Shown here: positions 7,752 through 15,971 of the stretch, one piece after another
Position numbering within the stretch: the first letter of the stretch is position 1
How the letters are laid out: each line of letters starts with the position of its first letter
Notes under the pieces: model-generated
The model's input: only the letters and a program-made list of their open reading frames with translations
Database searches by the model: none
Told to the model about the DNA's origin: nothing
Translations under genes and position numbers: made by a program
Source of the DNA: JAJRPT01 sp964465945
Lineage (GTDB): Bacteria > Bacteroidota > Ignavibacteria > Kapaibacteriales > UBA2268
Length of the DNA stretch: 64,000 nucleotides
Reading direction: 5' to 3'
Assembly (NCBI GenBank): GCA_964465945.1
Contig: CAYXMM010000001.1
Coordinates: forward strand, 62,001-126,000

Positions 7752-10019
7752 TTAATGTTTAATTTTCTGCTTAATTAAATTTAATGCAGAACCTGCCTTA
7801 AACCAGCTAATTTGATGCTCATTGTATGTATGATTACATTTAATTTCAAAAGTTTCGCCATTGCTATGAGTTACTTTTAATGTAATTTGTTTACCAGGTG
7901 CAAAGCTATCTAAATCCATAAAATCAAAAGTATCATCTTCTTGGATATTATCATAATCGCTTGGGGTAGTAAAAGTTAAAGCTAACATACCTTGTTTTTT
8001 AAGATTTGTTTCGTGAATACGAGCAAATGACTTCACAAGAATGGCTTTTACTCCAAGGAAACGTGGTTGCATAGCAGCATGTTCTCTTGATGACCCTTCA
8101 CCATAATTTTCATCACCAACAACGATTGTAGGAATACCTTGAGCTTTATAAATTCTTTGAACATCAGGAACACCACCATAAGAGCCATCAAGTTGATTCT
8201 TAATTTTATTTGGCTCTTTATTGAACGCATTAATCGCACCAGTCAAAGTGTTATCCGAAATATTATCTAGATGACCTCTAAATCTTAGCCAAGGTCCGGC
8301 CATTGAAATATGGTCAGTAGTACATTTTCCGAATGCTTTAATTAATAATTTCATTCCAGTTATATTCTTGCCATCCCAAGGAGCAAAAGGAGCTAATAAT
8401 TGCAACCGCTTAGAGTCCGGAGCAACAGAAACATTTATATTACTACCATCTTCTGCCGGTGCTTGATAGCCAGGATCTTTCACATCAAATCCTTTTTCTG
8501 GAAGTTCCATACCAGTTGGCTCATCTAACATAACCTCTTCGCCATCTTCGTTGATAAGTTTGCTTGTCATTGGATTGAAATCAAGAGTCCCAGCTATAGC
8601 AAACGCAGTTGTAATCTCAGGTGAAGCAACAAAAGCATGAGTTTGAGGGTTACCATCATTACGTTTTGCAAAATTTCTATTGAACGAAGTCATAATTGAA
8701 TTACGACGATTTGGATCATTTGTATGTCGTGCCCATTGACCGATACAAGGTCCACAAGCATTAGCTAAAAGGGTTCCATTAATATCTTTAAAAACTTCTA
8801 ACAATCCATCTCTTTCAATAGTATAACGAACCATTTCAGAGCCAGGAGTAACAGTAAATTCAGCTTTTGCTTTTAGTTTTTTCATTTTAGCTTGTCGAGC
8901 AATAGATGCTGCTCTTGTTATATCCTCATAAGATGAGTTAGTACAAGAGCCAATCAAGCCCACTTCTAAATCCATAGGCCAGTTCATTTCTTTTGCTTTT
9001 TTACTGAATTCACTAACAGGAGTGGCTAAATCAGGAGTAAATGGTCCATTAATGTGTGGCTCTAAAGTTGATAAATTAATCTCAATCACTTGGTCGAAAT
9101 ATTTCTCAGGATTAGCATAAACTTCAGGGTCAGCAGTTAAATGATGTTTTACTCCATTTGCTAAATCAGCAATATCACCACGTTTAGTTCCACGTAGATA
9201 ACGTTCCATAGACTCATCATAAGCAAAAATCGATGTTGTTGCTCCAATTTCTGCACCCATATTACAAATTGTACCTTTACCAGTACAAGAAATAGAAGTA
9301 GCACCCTCACCGAAATATTCGACGATGGCACCAGTTCCACCTTTCACTGTTAAAATACCAGCAACTTTCAAAATAATATCCTTAGGAGAAGCCCAACCAG
9401 ATAATTTACCGGTTAATTTAACGCCGATAAGTTTAGGAAATTTCAATTCCCAAGCCATTCCAGCCATAACATCAACTGCATCTGCACCACCAACACCAAT
9501 CGCAATCATACCAAGACCACCAGCATTTGGAGTATGTGAATCAGTACCAATCATCATTCCACCAGGGAAAGCATAATTTTCTAACACAACTTGGTGAATA
9601 ATACCAGCACCTGCTTTCCAGAAGCCAATTCCATATTTATCAGAAACAGATGACAAAAAGTCATAAACTTCTTTATTAGTTATATTAGCAGTGTTTAAGT
9701 CAGGTGTTGCGCCTTCTTTAGCTTGAATTAAATGGTCGCAGTGGACTGTTGAAGGGACTGCGACCTTGGATAGACCTGATTGCATAAACTGCAATAAAGC
9801 CATTTGAGCTGTTGCATCTTGCATTGCAACTCTATCTGGTGCAAAATCAACGTAATCTTTACCACGTTGAAATTCCTTTAAGTCATTTTTATCGAATAAA
9901 TGAGAATATAAAATTTTCTCTGTCAAGGATAGGGGCTTATTAACAATTTGACGAACATTGTTCAGTCTATGTTCATAAGTCTCATAAACCTTTTTAATCA
10001 TATTAACATCGAAAGCCAT
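7752..10019 (-). CDS. acn: Aconitate hydratase, mitochondrial type
   Basis: A 755-residue TCA-cycle enzyme that interconverts citrate and isocitrate through cis-aconitate using a [4Fe-4S] cluster. Cluster ligands are Cys359 (GSCTNSS), Cys422 and Cys425 (ACGPCIGQW). Substrate-side motifs include TDSHTPNAGG, and GEGSSREHAAMQPR in the C-terminal swivel domain. Length and residues fit the mitochondrial-type aconitase used by Bacteroidota, rather than AcnB. It is transcribed alone, with a terminator downstream and a ~400-bp repeat-containing spacer upstream. Confidence 0.96.
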   Translation of the reverse strand: MAFDVNMIKKVYETYEHRLNNVRQIVNKPLSLTEKILYSHLFDKNDLKEFQRGKDYVDFAPDRVAMQDATAQMALLQFMQSGLSKVAVPSTVHCDHLIQAKEGATPDLNTANITNKEVYDFLSSVSDKYGIGFWKAGAGIIHQVVLENYAFPGGMMIGTDSHTPNAGGLGMIAIGVGGADAVDVMAGMAWELKFPKLIGVKLTGKLSGWASPKDIILKVAGILTVKGGTGAIVEYFGEGATSISCTGKGTICNMGAEIGATTSIFAYDESMERYLRGTKRGDIADLANGVKHHLTADPEVYANPEKYFDQVIEINLSTLEPHINGPFTPDLATPVSEFSKKAKEMNWPMDLEVGLIGSCTNSSYEDITRAASIARQAKMKKLKAKAEFTVTPGSEMVRYTIERDGLLEVFKDINGTLLANACGPCIGQWARHTNDPNRRNSIMTSFNRNFAKRNDGNPQTHAFVASPEITTAFAIAGTLDFNPMTSKLINEDGEEVMLDEPTGMELPEKGFDVKDPGYQAPAEDGSNINVSVAPDSKRLQLLAPFAPWDGKNITGMKLLIKAFGKCTTDHISMAGPWLRFRGHLDNISDNTLTGAINAFNKEPNKIKNQLDGSYGGVPDVQRIYKAQGIPTIVVGDENYGEGSSREHAAMQPRFLGVKAILVKSFARIHETNLKKQGMLALTFTTPSDYDNIQEDDTFDFMDLDSFAPGKQITLKVTHSNGETFEIKCNHTYNEHQISWFKAGSALNLIKQKIKH

Positions 10020-10420
10020 AGATTTTCTCCAAAAAGATTTTATGAATTGTAATTTTTATAATTACAAATATACGAATAATAAAAGCAAACTATTCTTTAT
10101 AATTAAAATACTTTTATAACTTAAACTCATAAATAGAACTTATCTTCAATCTAACCCGCTTTTCCATTGGGGGAAGTGTCCGCAGGACGATGGGTGACTA
10201 TAGAGGGCTTCCCAGTTCAGTCACCCTCAGTCTTCGACAGCTCCCTCAAAAGAGCATTTAAAGATCTCTGACTTTTTTAAAACAATAAAAACCCTTTCGA
10301 ATATTCTTTTTACTATTTTCCGAATGATTTGCGTTTTTAAAATGAAATTTATAATTATAATTTAACTAAATCAAGATGTCGTTTTACTTTTCTTATCTTT
10401 TTATTGATGAGTTATTAATT
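10020..10420. repeat. Gene-free spacer with dispersed repeat copies
   Basis: No credible gene. The segment 10152-10199 is a diverged copy of a dispersed element also present inverted at 46091-46138; they share TCCATTG and CAGGACGAT-GGTGA blocks. Around 10285-10325 are two short CTTTCGAAT-like stretches related to the 21-bp array at 10921. G+C rises locally compared with the flanks, as is usual for extragenic repeats. Confidence 0.6.
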
Positions 10421-10723
10421 CTATTCAATAAAAGAGTTAATCTTTTTAATTATTTCTTCTTTTGTTGGTATTCCGTTAGAGTAATATCTACAAGTTAATC
10501 CAATTTCTTTTGGTAATTCCATATTCTCAAAATCTTCCCCATTAATTACAATTGTAGGCGAACCTCTAAATTTTTTATCTTTTGCCATTTCAATTGTATT
10601 TATTTCAATTTTGTTAACTATAATTTTGTCTTCAAATAATGCTATAGCACTATCTAAGTTCTTTTCTAAATTTTTATAATGAGGGCAGCCCTCAAAATAT
10701 TGAAACTCAATTTCTATTTTCAT
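10421..10723 (-). CDS. Thioredoxin-fold protein with a GCP motif
   Basis: About 100 residues: MKIEIEFQYFEGCPHYKNLEKNL, then KKFRGSPTIVINGEDFE with the cis-Pro turn (GSP) of thioredoxin folds, and LTCRYYSNGIPTKEEIIKKI. This is the pattern of small thioredoxin-like proteins, some associated with mercury or redox genes, with one Cys in GCP. I place the start at 10723 because AAAAGGAG precedes that ATG at good distance and the domain begins there. The frame stays open to an ATG at 10798, which would add a hydrophobic leader, so an anchored form is possible. Confidence 0.68.
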   Translation of the reverse strand: MKIEIEFQYFEGCPHYKNLEKNLDSAIALFEDKIIVNKIEINTIEMAKDKKFRGSPTIVINGEDFENMELPKEIGLTCRYYSNGIPTKEEIIKKINSFIE

Positions 10724-10798
10724 TTTATCTTCTCCTTTTACATTTGTATCAATATTAAACAAAGTATATACCACAATTATCACTATTATTACTTTCAT

Positions 10799-11453
10799 AT
10801 TTTTCTTATCTTAATTTATATTTTTAATTAACAAAACTTATATACGTAATCATTTATTTTTTATTGTTTTTAAATAGGAAGCTATTCCAAATTATCACTC
10901 CTCCCAAACCACCCCCAAAACCTTCTCGAATAGTCTTGAGGGCGTTTAGAATGTTATAAAAACCCTTTAGAATACTGCAAAAACTATTTCGTGAAGGCTT
11001 TACGCCTTTTCGAATGGTCTCTCCGCCTTTTCGAATGGCTCTTACGCCCTTTCGAATGCTCTTTACGTCCTTTCAAATGTTATCTCCTCCCTTTCGAAAG
11101 GTCTTTACGCCTTTCAAAATGCTCTTTACGTCTTTCTGAATGTCCTTTACGCCATCGATTTATGTATTCGAGAGAGTATTGATTTCATTTTTAAGGACAT
11201 TGAGCGTAGTCGAAATGCCCGAAGTCATAAAAAGCACCCTCTACGTCATATTGAGCGAAGCGAAATATCTCCCCGACACTCTGCCCGTCATTCTGAGCGC
11301 AGCGAAGAATCCCCTAAAAACACCTACAACACTAAAAACAAGCACAAAAACACCATTTTATCAACATATTTTCAACAACTGCATAACAAATGGGTAATTA
11401 TAAATAAATGTTTTTATTTTTGTTAAAATGAAAAAAAATAAAACGAGGATATT
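10799..11453. repeat. Gene-free, repeat-packed spacer
   Basis: This 655-bp stretch has no convincing gene. It contains the 21-bp tandem array (10921-11153). Three copies of the TGAGCG-type dispersed repeat follow (11198-11216, 11245-11270, 11287-11313). The promoter-like TATTTTTG at 11415-11422 lies ahead of the next lipoprotein gene. Apparent reading frames at 10991-11182 and 11140-11397 only translate the repeats. Confidence 0.7.
10921..11153 (+). repeat. Phased 21-bp imperfect tandem repeat array (about 11 units)
   Basis: Units of exactly 21 bp follow one another without spacers. Unit cores read like CTTTCGAATGCTCTTTACGCC (21 bp); the better-conserved units run from 11007 to 11153 (seven units). 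Degenerate units in the same phase extend back to 10921. The conserved part is TTTCGAATG followed by TTTACGCC. Three related units in reverse orientation lie at 14232-14294. Translating the array gives a heptad such as LRLFEWS, an effect of 21 = 7 codons and not evidence of a protein. Confidence 0.85.
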
Positions 11454-11963
11454 ATGTATAAATTAATATTAGTAATAAGTATTTTTATGATTTTATCTTG
11501 CATTGATAATTCTGATGATGATAATCCTGAATTGGATAAAGTAAATGTAGAAAAATCAGATATATTAGGTGTGTGGCATTATAATTATGTAAAATATTTA
11601 AGTCCTCAAGACACAACTGAATATATATTAAGAGATACTATAGATTTTCAAGAAGATGGCAATGCAATTTGGTATGGTTTTTCAAATAAAGAAAAATATA
11701 GATTTGAACTTAATTTTTATGATAAATATGCTGACTGGAATTTTATAAAAGAGCAAAATTTTTTCTTTTTTGCTGGAAATTATCCTTTAGATAGAATTAT
11801 AGGGGTACCATATTCATTTATGGGAACATATATTTCTGGAACTATTACTAAATTTGAAGATGACAAGATGATTGTTAAAACTGAAGATTATGATAAAGTA
11901 AAAGGATATTCTTTAAACGAATATCATTTGATAAAATTAAATAAAGATTCTACTTCTCATTAG
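11454..11963 (+). CDS. Lipoprotein of unknown function (lipocalin-like hints)
   Basis: A 169-residue protein with a short signal peptide and lipobox (ILSC, Cys at residue 16) followed by an acidic linker (IDNSDDDNPELD), so it is probably a surface or periplasmic lipoprotein. The body (ILGVWHYNYV, IDFQEDGNAIWY, SGTITKFEDDKMIVKTEDY) resembles the short strands of lipocalin-like 'DUF' lipoproteins. I cannot assign a family. It lies between the 21-bp array and the restriction-modification cassette, and may belong to the same accessory segment. A TATTTTTG box lies 32 bp upstream. Confidence 0.65.
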   Translation: MYKLILVISIFMILSCIDNSDDDNPELDKVNVEKSDILGVWHYNYVKYLSPQDTTEYILRDTIDFQEDGNAIWYGFSNKEKYRFELNFYDKYADWNFIKEQNFFFFAGNYPLDRIIGVPYSFMGTYISGTITKFEDDKMIVKTEDYDKVKGYSLNEYHLIKLNKDSTSH

Positions 11964-12028
11964 ATTTTAATAAAAATAAATGATAAGCAACTAATTTAGA
12001 ATAATATTAGGAAGGTTTAATATCTAAA

Positions 12029-12058
12029 TTAGTGCGGTGGTTTTGTCTGGGAGATACT
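12029..12058 (+). repeat. Left copy of a perfect 30-bp direct repeat
   Basis: Thirty bases beginning TTAGTGCGGTGG are identical to 14296-14325, in the same orientation. The two copies enclose the methyltransferase and DUF262-HNH genes. The identity stops sharply on the left side. The right side runs into a TGAGCG-type dispersed repeat in both copies. Confidence 0.85.
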
Positions 12059-12082
12059 TTGCTCCGCTCAGTATGACGGCGG
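12051..12082 (-). repeat. TGAGCG-type dispersed repeat copy (inverted)
   Basis: The minus strand reads GTCATACTGAGCGGAGC followed by AAAGTATCTC, a copy of the short extragenic element found in several spacers of this window. Confidence 0.65.
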
Positions 12083-12188
12083 AAGGGTTCAGATTGACGG
12101 GGAGGGCTATATAAAATAATTCAAAAACTTTTCTCAAATTTGTGTAAATCAAAAACTACAAAACGGAAATTTTATTTCTTAAAGCACT

Positions 12189-13148
12189 ATGGCAAAAAAA
12201 GAAACATTAAATAATAATTTACATAAAGCAAAGAACGCTAAGAAAGATGAGTTTTATACTCAACTGGCTGATATTGAAAATGAATTGAAACATTATAAAG
12301 AACATTTTGAAGGAAAAACTGTTTATTGCAACTGCGATGACCCTCGTGTGAGTAATTTCTTCCATTATTTCTCTCATAATTTTGAAAATCTGGGACTGAA
12401 AAAGTTAATAACTACTTGCTATAAGAATCAAAATATGGATTTGTTTAGTCAGAACGATAGCGAAGAGGCAATTAGTTTGGTTTATACTGGAGATAAAAAC
12501 GAAAATGGCGTTCCAGATCCCGAAGAGATTGGACTAAATTATTTAAAAGAAGATGGAGACTTCCGAAGCCCCGAAGCAATAGAATTATTAAAGCAAGCAG
12601 ACATCGTTGTTACTAATCCACCTTTCTCTTTATTCAGAGAATACGTCGCACAACTTATTGAATATAATAAAAAGTTTATTATATTAGGAAATATTAATGC
12701 TATAACATATAAAGATTGTTTTGAATTAATAAAGAATAATAAAATGTGGTTAGGAAATAATACTGTTAGAATGTTCAAAAAGCCAGATGGTTCAATGTAT
12801 GAAACTGCAAGAACCTATTGGTATACTAATTTAGAACATAGTAAAAGAAATGAAGAATTTGTTTTATTTAAAAAATACAAAGGAAATGAAAATCAATATC
12901 CTACTTATGATAATTATAATGCAATAGAAGTTTCACAAGCAATAAATATTCCAATGGATTTTGACGGTGTAATGGGAGTGCCTATTACTTTTCTTGATAA
13001 ATATAATCCTAATCAATTTGAGATAATTGGTATTGATAGATATGTAGAAGACAATCCAAATTATGGTAGAAGATTTTCTATAAATGGTCGAGAGACTTAT
13101 GCAAGAATTTTAATTAAGAATAAAAAACTAAAAAATTATATATTATGA
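12189..13148 (+). CDS. EcoRI-type adenine-specific DNA methyltransferase
   Basis: A 319-residue protein matching the EcoRI methylase family (M.EcoRI is of similar size). The N-terminal LHKAKNAKKDEFYTQLADIENEL (residues ~11-33), CDDPRVSNFFHYF (49-61), GDFRSPEA (123-130) and the catalytic NPPF at 143-146 are all present. It should transfer a methyl group to the N6 of adenine in a specific site. The C-terminal part ends in FEIIGI..RFSINGRETYARILI, as in the family. It overlaps the next gene by ATGA, so the two are made together. Confidence 0.88.
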   Translation: MAKKETLNNNLHKAKNAKKDEFYTQLADIENELKHYKEHFEGKTVYCNCDDPRVSNFFHYFSHNFENLGLKKLITTCYKNQNMDLFSQNDSEEAISLVYTGDKNENGVPDPEEIGLNYLKEDGDFRSPEAIELLKQADIVVTNPPFSLFREYVAQLIEYNKKFIILGNINAITYKDCFELIKNNKMWLGNNTVRMFKKPDGSMYETARTYWYTNLEHSKRNEEFVLFKKYKGNENQYPTYDNYNAIEVSQAINIPMDFDGVMGVPITFLDKYNPNQFEIIGIDRYVEDNPNYGRRFSINGRETYARILIKNKKLKNYIL

Positions 13149-14230
13149 AAATAGAACTAAAAGAAATTAGCGTAAGAGAACTAACTGAGGGCTATAAGGA
13201 TAGTCAAGAAAGCGGAGTAGTTGGTTATGGTGGCAAATTAGATATTCGCCCACCCTTTCAAAGAGAATTTATATATAAAGAACAACAACGAAACGCCGTA
13301 ATAGATACTGTGATGAAAGACTTTCCATTAAATGTAATGTATTGGGCTGTAAAAGACGACGGAAACTTTGAAATAATCGACGGACAACAAAGAACAATAT
13401 CCTTATGCCAGTATATAGAGGGCGATTTTAGTGTAAAGGGCTTGTATTTTCATAATCAACAGAAAGATATTAAAGAAAGAATACTTGATTATAAACTTTT
13501 CATATATCAATGTAGCGGAACAGATAGCGAAAAACTTGAATGGTTTAAAACAATAAACATTGCAGGCGAAAAATTAACCGACCAAGAGTTACGAAATGCT
13601 GTTTATAGTGGCAGTTGGGTTACAGATGCGAAACGATATTTTAGTAAAACAGGTTGTGCTGCTTATGGATTGGCAAGTGATTACCTTACAGGCACACCAA
13701 TTAGGCAAGATTACTTAGAAACAGCAATAAAATGGATTAGTAAAGGTGATATAGAGGGCTATATGGGTCAACATCAACACGACCCAAACGCAAGTGCATT
13801 ATGGAGGTATTTTCAAGATGTTATTTCTTGGGTTCAAGCTACCTTTACAGTTAAGCGAGTGAAGTTTATGAAGGGAGTTGATTGGGGAACACTTTATAAT
13901 GAATATAATAAGAATATTTATGATACAAATAAATTAGAAGAAGAAACCGCAAATTTAATTATGGATGATGATGTTCAGAATAAAAAGGGCATTTATCCTT
14001 ATCTACTAACCCGCGATGAAAAATATTTAAACATAAGGGCTTTTACAGACGCACAAAAACAAAAAGCATACGAACGACAAAAAGGAATTTGCCCTAAGTG
14101 CAAGAAAGAATACCAACTTCATGAAATGGAAGGCGACCACATAATCCCTTGGAGCAAAGGCGGAAAAACTATAGACGACAATTTGCAAATGCTATGCAAA
14201 AAAGACAATGCCCGAAAGAGTAATAATTAG
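13145..14230 (+). CDS. DUF262 (GmrSD N-type) protein fused to an HNH nuclease
   Basis: A 361-residue protein. The N-terminal DUF262 domain shows PPFQRE (36-41) and IDGQQR (78-83), the ParB-like nucleotide-hydrolysing signature of GmrS-type restriction factors. A helical middle follows. The last ~53 residues are an HNH nuclease: CPKC (316-319), GDHIIPWSKGG (330-340), NLQMLC (346-351) and a closing DN. It starts within the stop of the EcoRI-type methylase gene. The pair looks like a self-contained restriction-modification or related defence unit; the target is unknown. Confidence 0.85.
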   Translation: MKIELKEISVRELTEGYKDSQESGVVGYGGKLDIRPPFQREFIYKEQQRNAVIDTVMKDFPLNVMYWAVKDDGNFEIIDGQQRTISLCQYIEGDFSVKGLYFHNQQKDIKERILDYKLFIYQCSGTDSEKLEWFKTINIAGEKLTDQELRNAVYSGSWVTDAKRYFSKTGCAAYGLASDYLTGTPIRQDYLETAIKWISKGDIEGYMGQHQHDPNASALWRYFQDVISWVQATFTVKRVKFMKGVDWGTLYNEYNKNIYDTNKLEEETANLIMDDDVQNKKGIYPYLLTRDEKYLNIRAFTDAQKQKAYERQKGICPKCKKEYQLHEMEGDHIIPWSKGGKTIDDNLQMLCKKDNARKSNN

Positions 14231-14231
14231 A

Positions 14232-14294
14232 TTCAGGAAAGCGGAAGAAGTATTCGAAAAGGCGGAAGGAACATTCGAGAAGGTTTTTGGGGTT
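14232..14294 (-). repeat. Three 21-bp repeat units, opposite orientation to the 10.9-kb array
   Basis: Three consecutive 21-bp units (14232-14252, 14253-14273, 14274-14294) read on the minus strand as versions of the TTTCGAATG...CCGCC unit seen at 10921-11153. They start two bases after the stop codon of the DUF262-HNH gene. Confidence 0.75.
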
Positions 14295-14295
14295 T

Positions 14296-14325
14296 TTAGT
14301 GCGGTGGTTTTGTCTGGGAGATACT
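14296..14325 (+). repeat. Right copy of the perfect 30-bp direct repeat
   Basis: Identical in all 30 bases to 12029-12058 and in the same orientation. It closes the segment holding the methyltransferase and DUF262-HNH genes. Confidence 0.85.
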
Positions 14326-14330
14326 CTGCC

Positions 14331-14384
14331 CGTCATTCTGTGCGCAGCGAAGAATCCCTCAGTCATTGAGCGTAGTCGAAATGC
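14331..14384 (+). repeat. Two TGAGCG-type dispersed repeat copies
   Basis: A CGTCATTCTGTGCGCAGCG...AATC copy is followed at once by CATTGAGCGTAGTCGAAAT; both are variants of the element also at 11198-11313 and 46053-46080. Confidence 0.7.
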
Positions 14385-14562
14385 TTGCAGACGAAAACGA
14401 CAAAAAATTTACACATTTCTTGCAGCTATTTATATTATTCAATAGATACACGATTAAAAAAGTAAGGAACGATCTATAAATTCCCTTTTCCCAATAATAT
14501 CATATTAAAGTGCAAATTAAATTACGCAAATATTTTACTACCAATTTAGAATATTATAAAAA

Positions 14563-14590
14563 TAAAAAAAAGCCCCTTTAAAAGGGACTT
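14563..14590 (-). terminator. Terminator of the PD-(D/E)XK-like gene
   Basis: On the minus strand AAGTCCC pairs with GGGGCTT (one U-G pair), followed by a run of T. It lies 55 bp past the stop at 14645. Confidence 0.7.
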
Positions 14591-14644
14591 GAATTCAATT
14601 GGTCTCTATGAAATATAGGTTGAGTATATAATATAATAATTTTG

Positions 14645-15766
14645 TTATAGAAAATCTGAAAAATTCAAATATGAAGTATAAGAATTATTTTTACCATTTG
14701 TAAAATATGGATTATTTAATATTTTCTTGTTTCCTAGAACAAATACTTTGCAGTCTTTTACTATTAAAATATTATGCAATGATTTTTGAGAAAGAACATT
14801 CATTAAGTTAGTTGTAATATCCATTAAAACATAATCTGAATTTTTAAACTTAAAAAATTTTTGTTCTTTTTTTGAAAGTTTTTTAAAATCATCACTTTTA
14901 AGTTTAATATCTTCATTTAACCAAGCAAGAATTTTACAGTGTAGACTTTTGTCCGTAATTTGGTTAAGTGTCAAATAATTACAAATAATAATTTCATTTA
15001 TAGGAAAAATAACACATATCATCCCTTTTTTTTCTTTATCTGAATACAATTCTTTATTTTTTAGATACTCTATATTGACTTTATTGTAAGTTAGTCTTGG
15101 TGCAAAATAAATACATTTTTTTTCATAATACGTTGAAGGACAAATGTATATGTTATTTTGTATTATTCTATTAATTGTATCATTACAAGGTCTTGAAATA
15201 ATTTCTTTTTCATATGTTTTTACGGAATTATTGAACATTAAAAACTCCTTAAATTGAGTTGTGAGTAAATTACATTTATTTAAATATTGATTTATTAATT
15301 TAATTATATCAACCCAAGTTATTGATTTTACATCTTTAATTATTATTCTATTTAAGGTTATTGTTGATTTCAGAACTTTACAATTATTAACATCAGGGAA
15401 GTGTTTATTATCAACATAGTTAGCTAACTGAGTTTCAATATTGCCAATATTTTTACGATTTAATCCTTTTGCTTCAATAATAATTAAATATTCTTTATTT
15501 GAAGTAATTATTTTTAAAGTTATATCTCTTCTTAAAGAGTTATTCGCTGAAGATTTTTCTGCATATACTTCTTTTAAAATTATATTTTTCTTTTTAATTC
15601 CAAAAAATTTGTATATAAATAAATAAAAAAAATTATCATCATAATAAAGTAAAAATGATAATGACTTTGTAAGTTCAGGTTCTTTATCACCTATAATATT
15701 AAAAATAGTATCATTATGATTAACTGAGCTGGTAGTGTTATAAATTTTAAAAATTTTATTATTCAT
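14645..15766 (-). CDS. Putative PD-(D/E)XK nuclease-like protein
   Basis: A 373-residue, very lysine/asparagine-rich protein. The order of likely catalytic residues fits a PD-(D/E)XK nuclease: Glu31 in ELTKSLSFLL, Asp81 in RRDITLKI, Glu98 and Lys100 in LIIIEAKG after a hydrophobic strand, then Gln113 in ETQLANYV. The remaining ~230 residues contain alternating strands and lysine-rich helices with no family I recognise. It stands alone, opposite to groES, with its own terminator. Its composition is more AT-biased than its neighbours. A defence or restriction role is inference only. Confidence 0.55.
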   Translation of the reverse strand: MNNKIFKIYNTTSSVNHNDTIFNIIGDKEPELTKSLSFLLYYDDNFFYLFIYKFFGIKKKNIILKEVYAEKSSANNSLRRDITLKIITSNKEYLIIIEAKGLNRKNIGNIETQLANYVDNKHFPDVNNCKVLKSTITLNRIIIKDVKSITWVDIIKLINQYLNKCNLLTTQFKEFLMFNNSVKTYEKEIISRPCNDTINRIIQNNIYICPSTYYEKKCIYFAPRLTYNKVNIEYLKNKELYSDKEKKGMICVIFPINEIIICNYLTLNQITDKSLHCKILAWLNEDIKLKSDDFKKLSKKEQKFFKFKNSDYVLMDITTNLMNVLSQKSLHNILIVKDCKVFVLGNKKILNNPYFTNGKNNSYTSYLNFSDFL

Positions 15767-15900
15767 TAATCTTTCTGTATCATTTTTATACCTTTAAAAT
15801 ATTTTTTGATATTAATTGATTGTAAATTAAAAATAATTCTCATATAAATAAAATTTTTTCGAAACATTTAAAATATTTTTTCCGTTATATCGACAATACA

Positions 15901-15927
15901 TTAGCACTCGATTATAAAGAGTGCTAA
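15901..15927 (+). promoter_or_regulatory. CIRCE operator (HrcA binding site) of groES-groEL
   Basis: TTAGCACTC (15901-15909), a 9-base spacer and GAGTGCTAA (15919-15927): a perfect match to the CIRCE consensus. It lies 45 bp before groES, where HrcA would repress the chaperonin operon until heat or misfolded protein titrates GroEL. No hrcA gene is in the window. Confidence 0.96.
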
Positions 15928-15971
15928 CTAATGAAATATATGTTTAATTTTTAAAAATGGGAGATTGTAAA

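Larger units (their letters stand above)
14231..14644. repeat. Gene-free spacer with several repeats
   Basis: No gene. In order it holds three inverted 21-bp units (14232-14294), the right 30-bp direct repeat (14296-14325), two TGAGCG-type repeats (14331-14384), a 19-bp stretch shared in inverse with 45724-45742 (14384-14402), and the terminator of the next minus-strand gene. Confidence 0.7.

Noticed and set aside
9325..9576. An 83-codon plus-strand frame inside aconitase
   Set aside because: It is antisense to a conserved, well-supported enzyme and has a proline/isoleucine-rich shadow composition.
10921..11153. A CRISPR-like array
   Set aside because: The 21-bp units abut one another without unique spacers, and there are no cas genes nearby, so it is a tandem repeat.
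10991..11182. A gene coding for a heptad-repeat protein (LRLFEWS pattern)
   Set aside because: The protein pattern arises only because the DNA repeat is 21 bp. It has no ribosome-binding region, no continuing homology, and related copies occur inverted in another spacer.
11140..11397. An 85-codon frame after the array
   Set aside because: It translates the TGAGCG-type dispersed repeats (VILSAAKN and similar), a common false ORF in extragenic elements.
14169..14366. A 65-codon minus-strand frame at the end of the DUF262-HNH gene
   Set aside because: It overlaps the HNH domain antisense and translates the inverted 21-bp units and 30-bp repeat.
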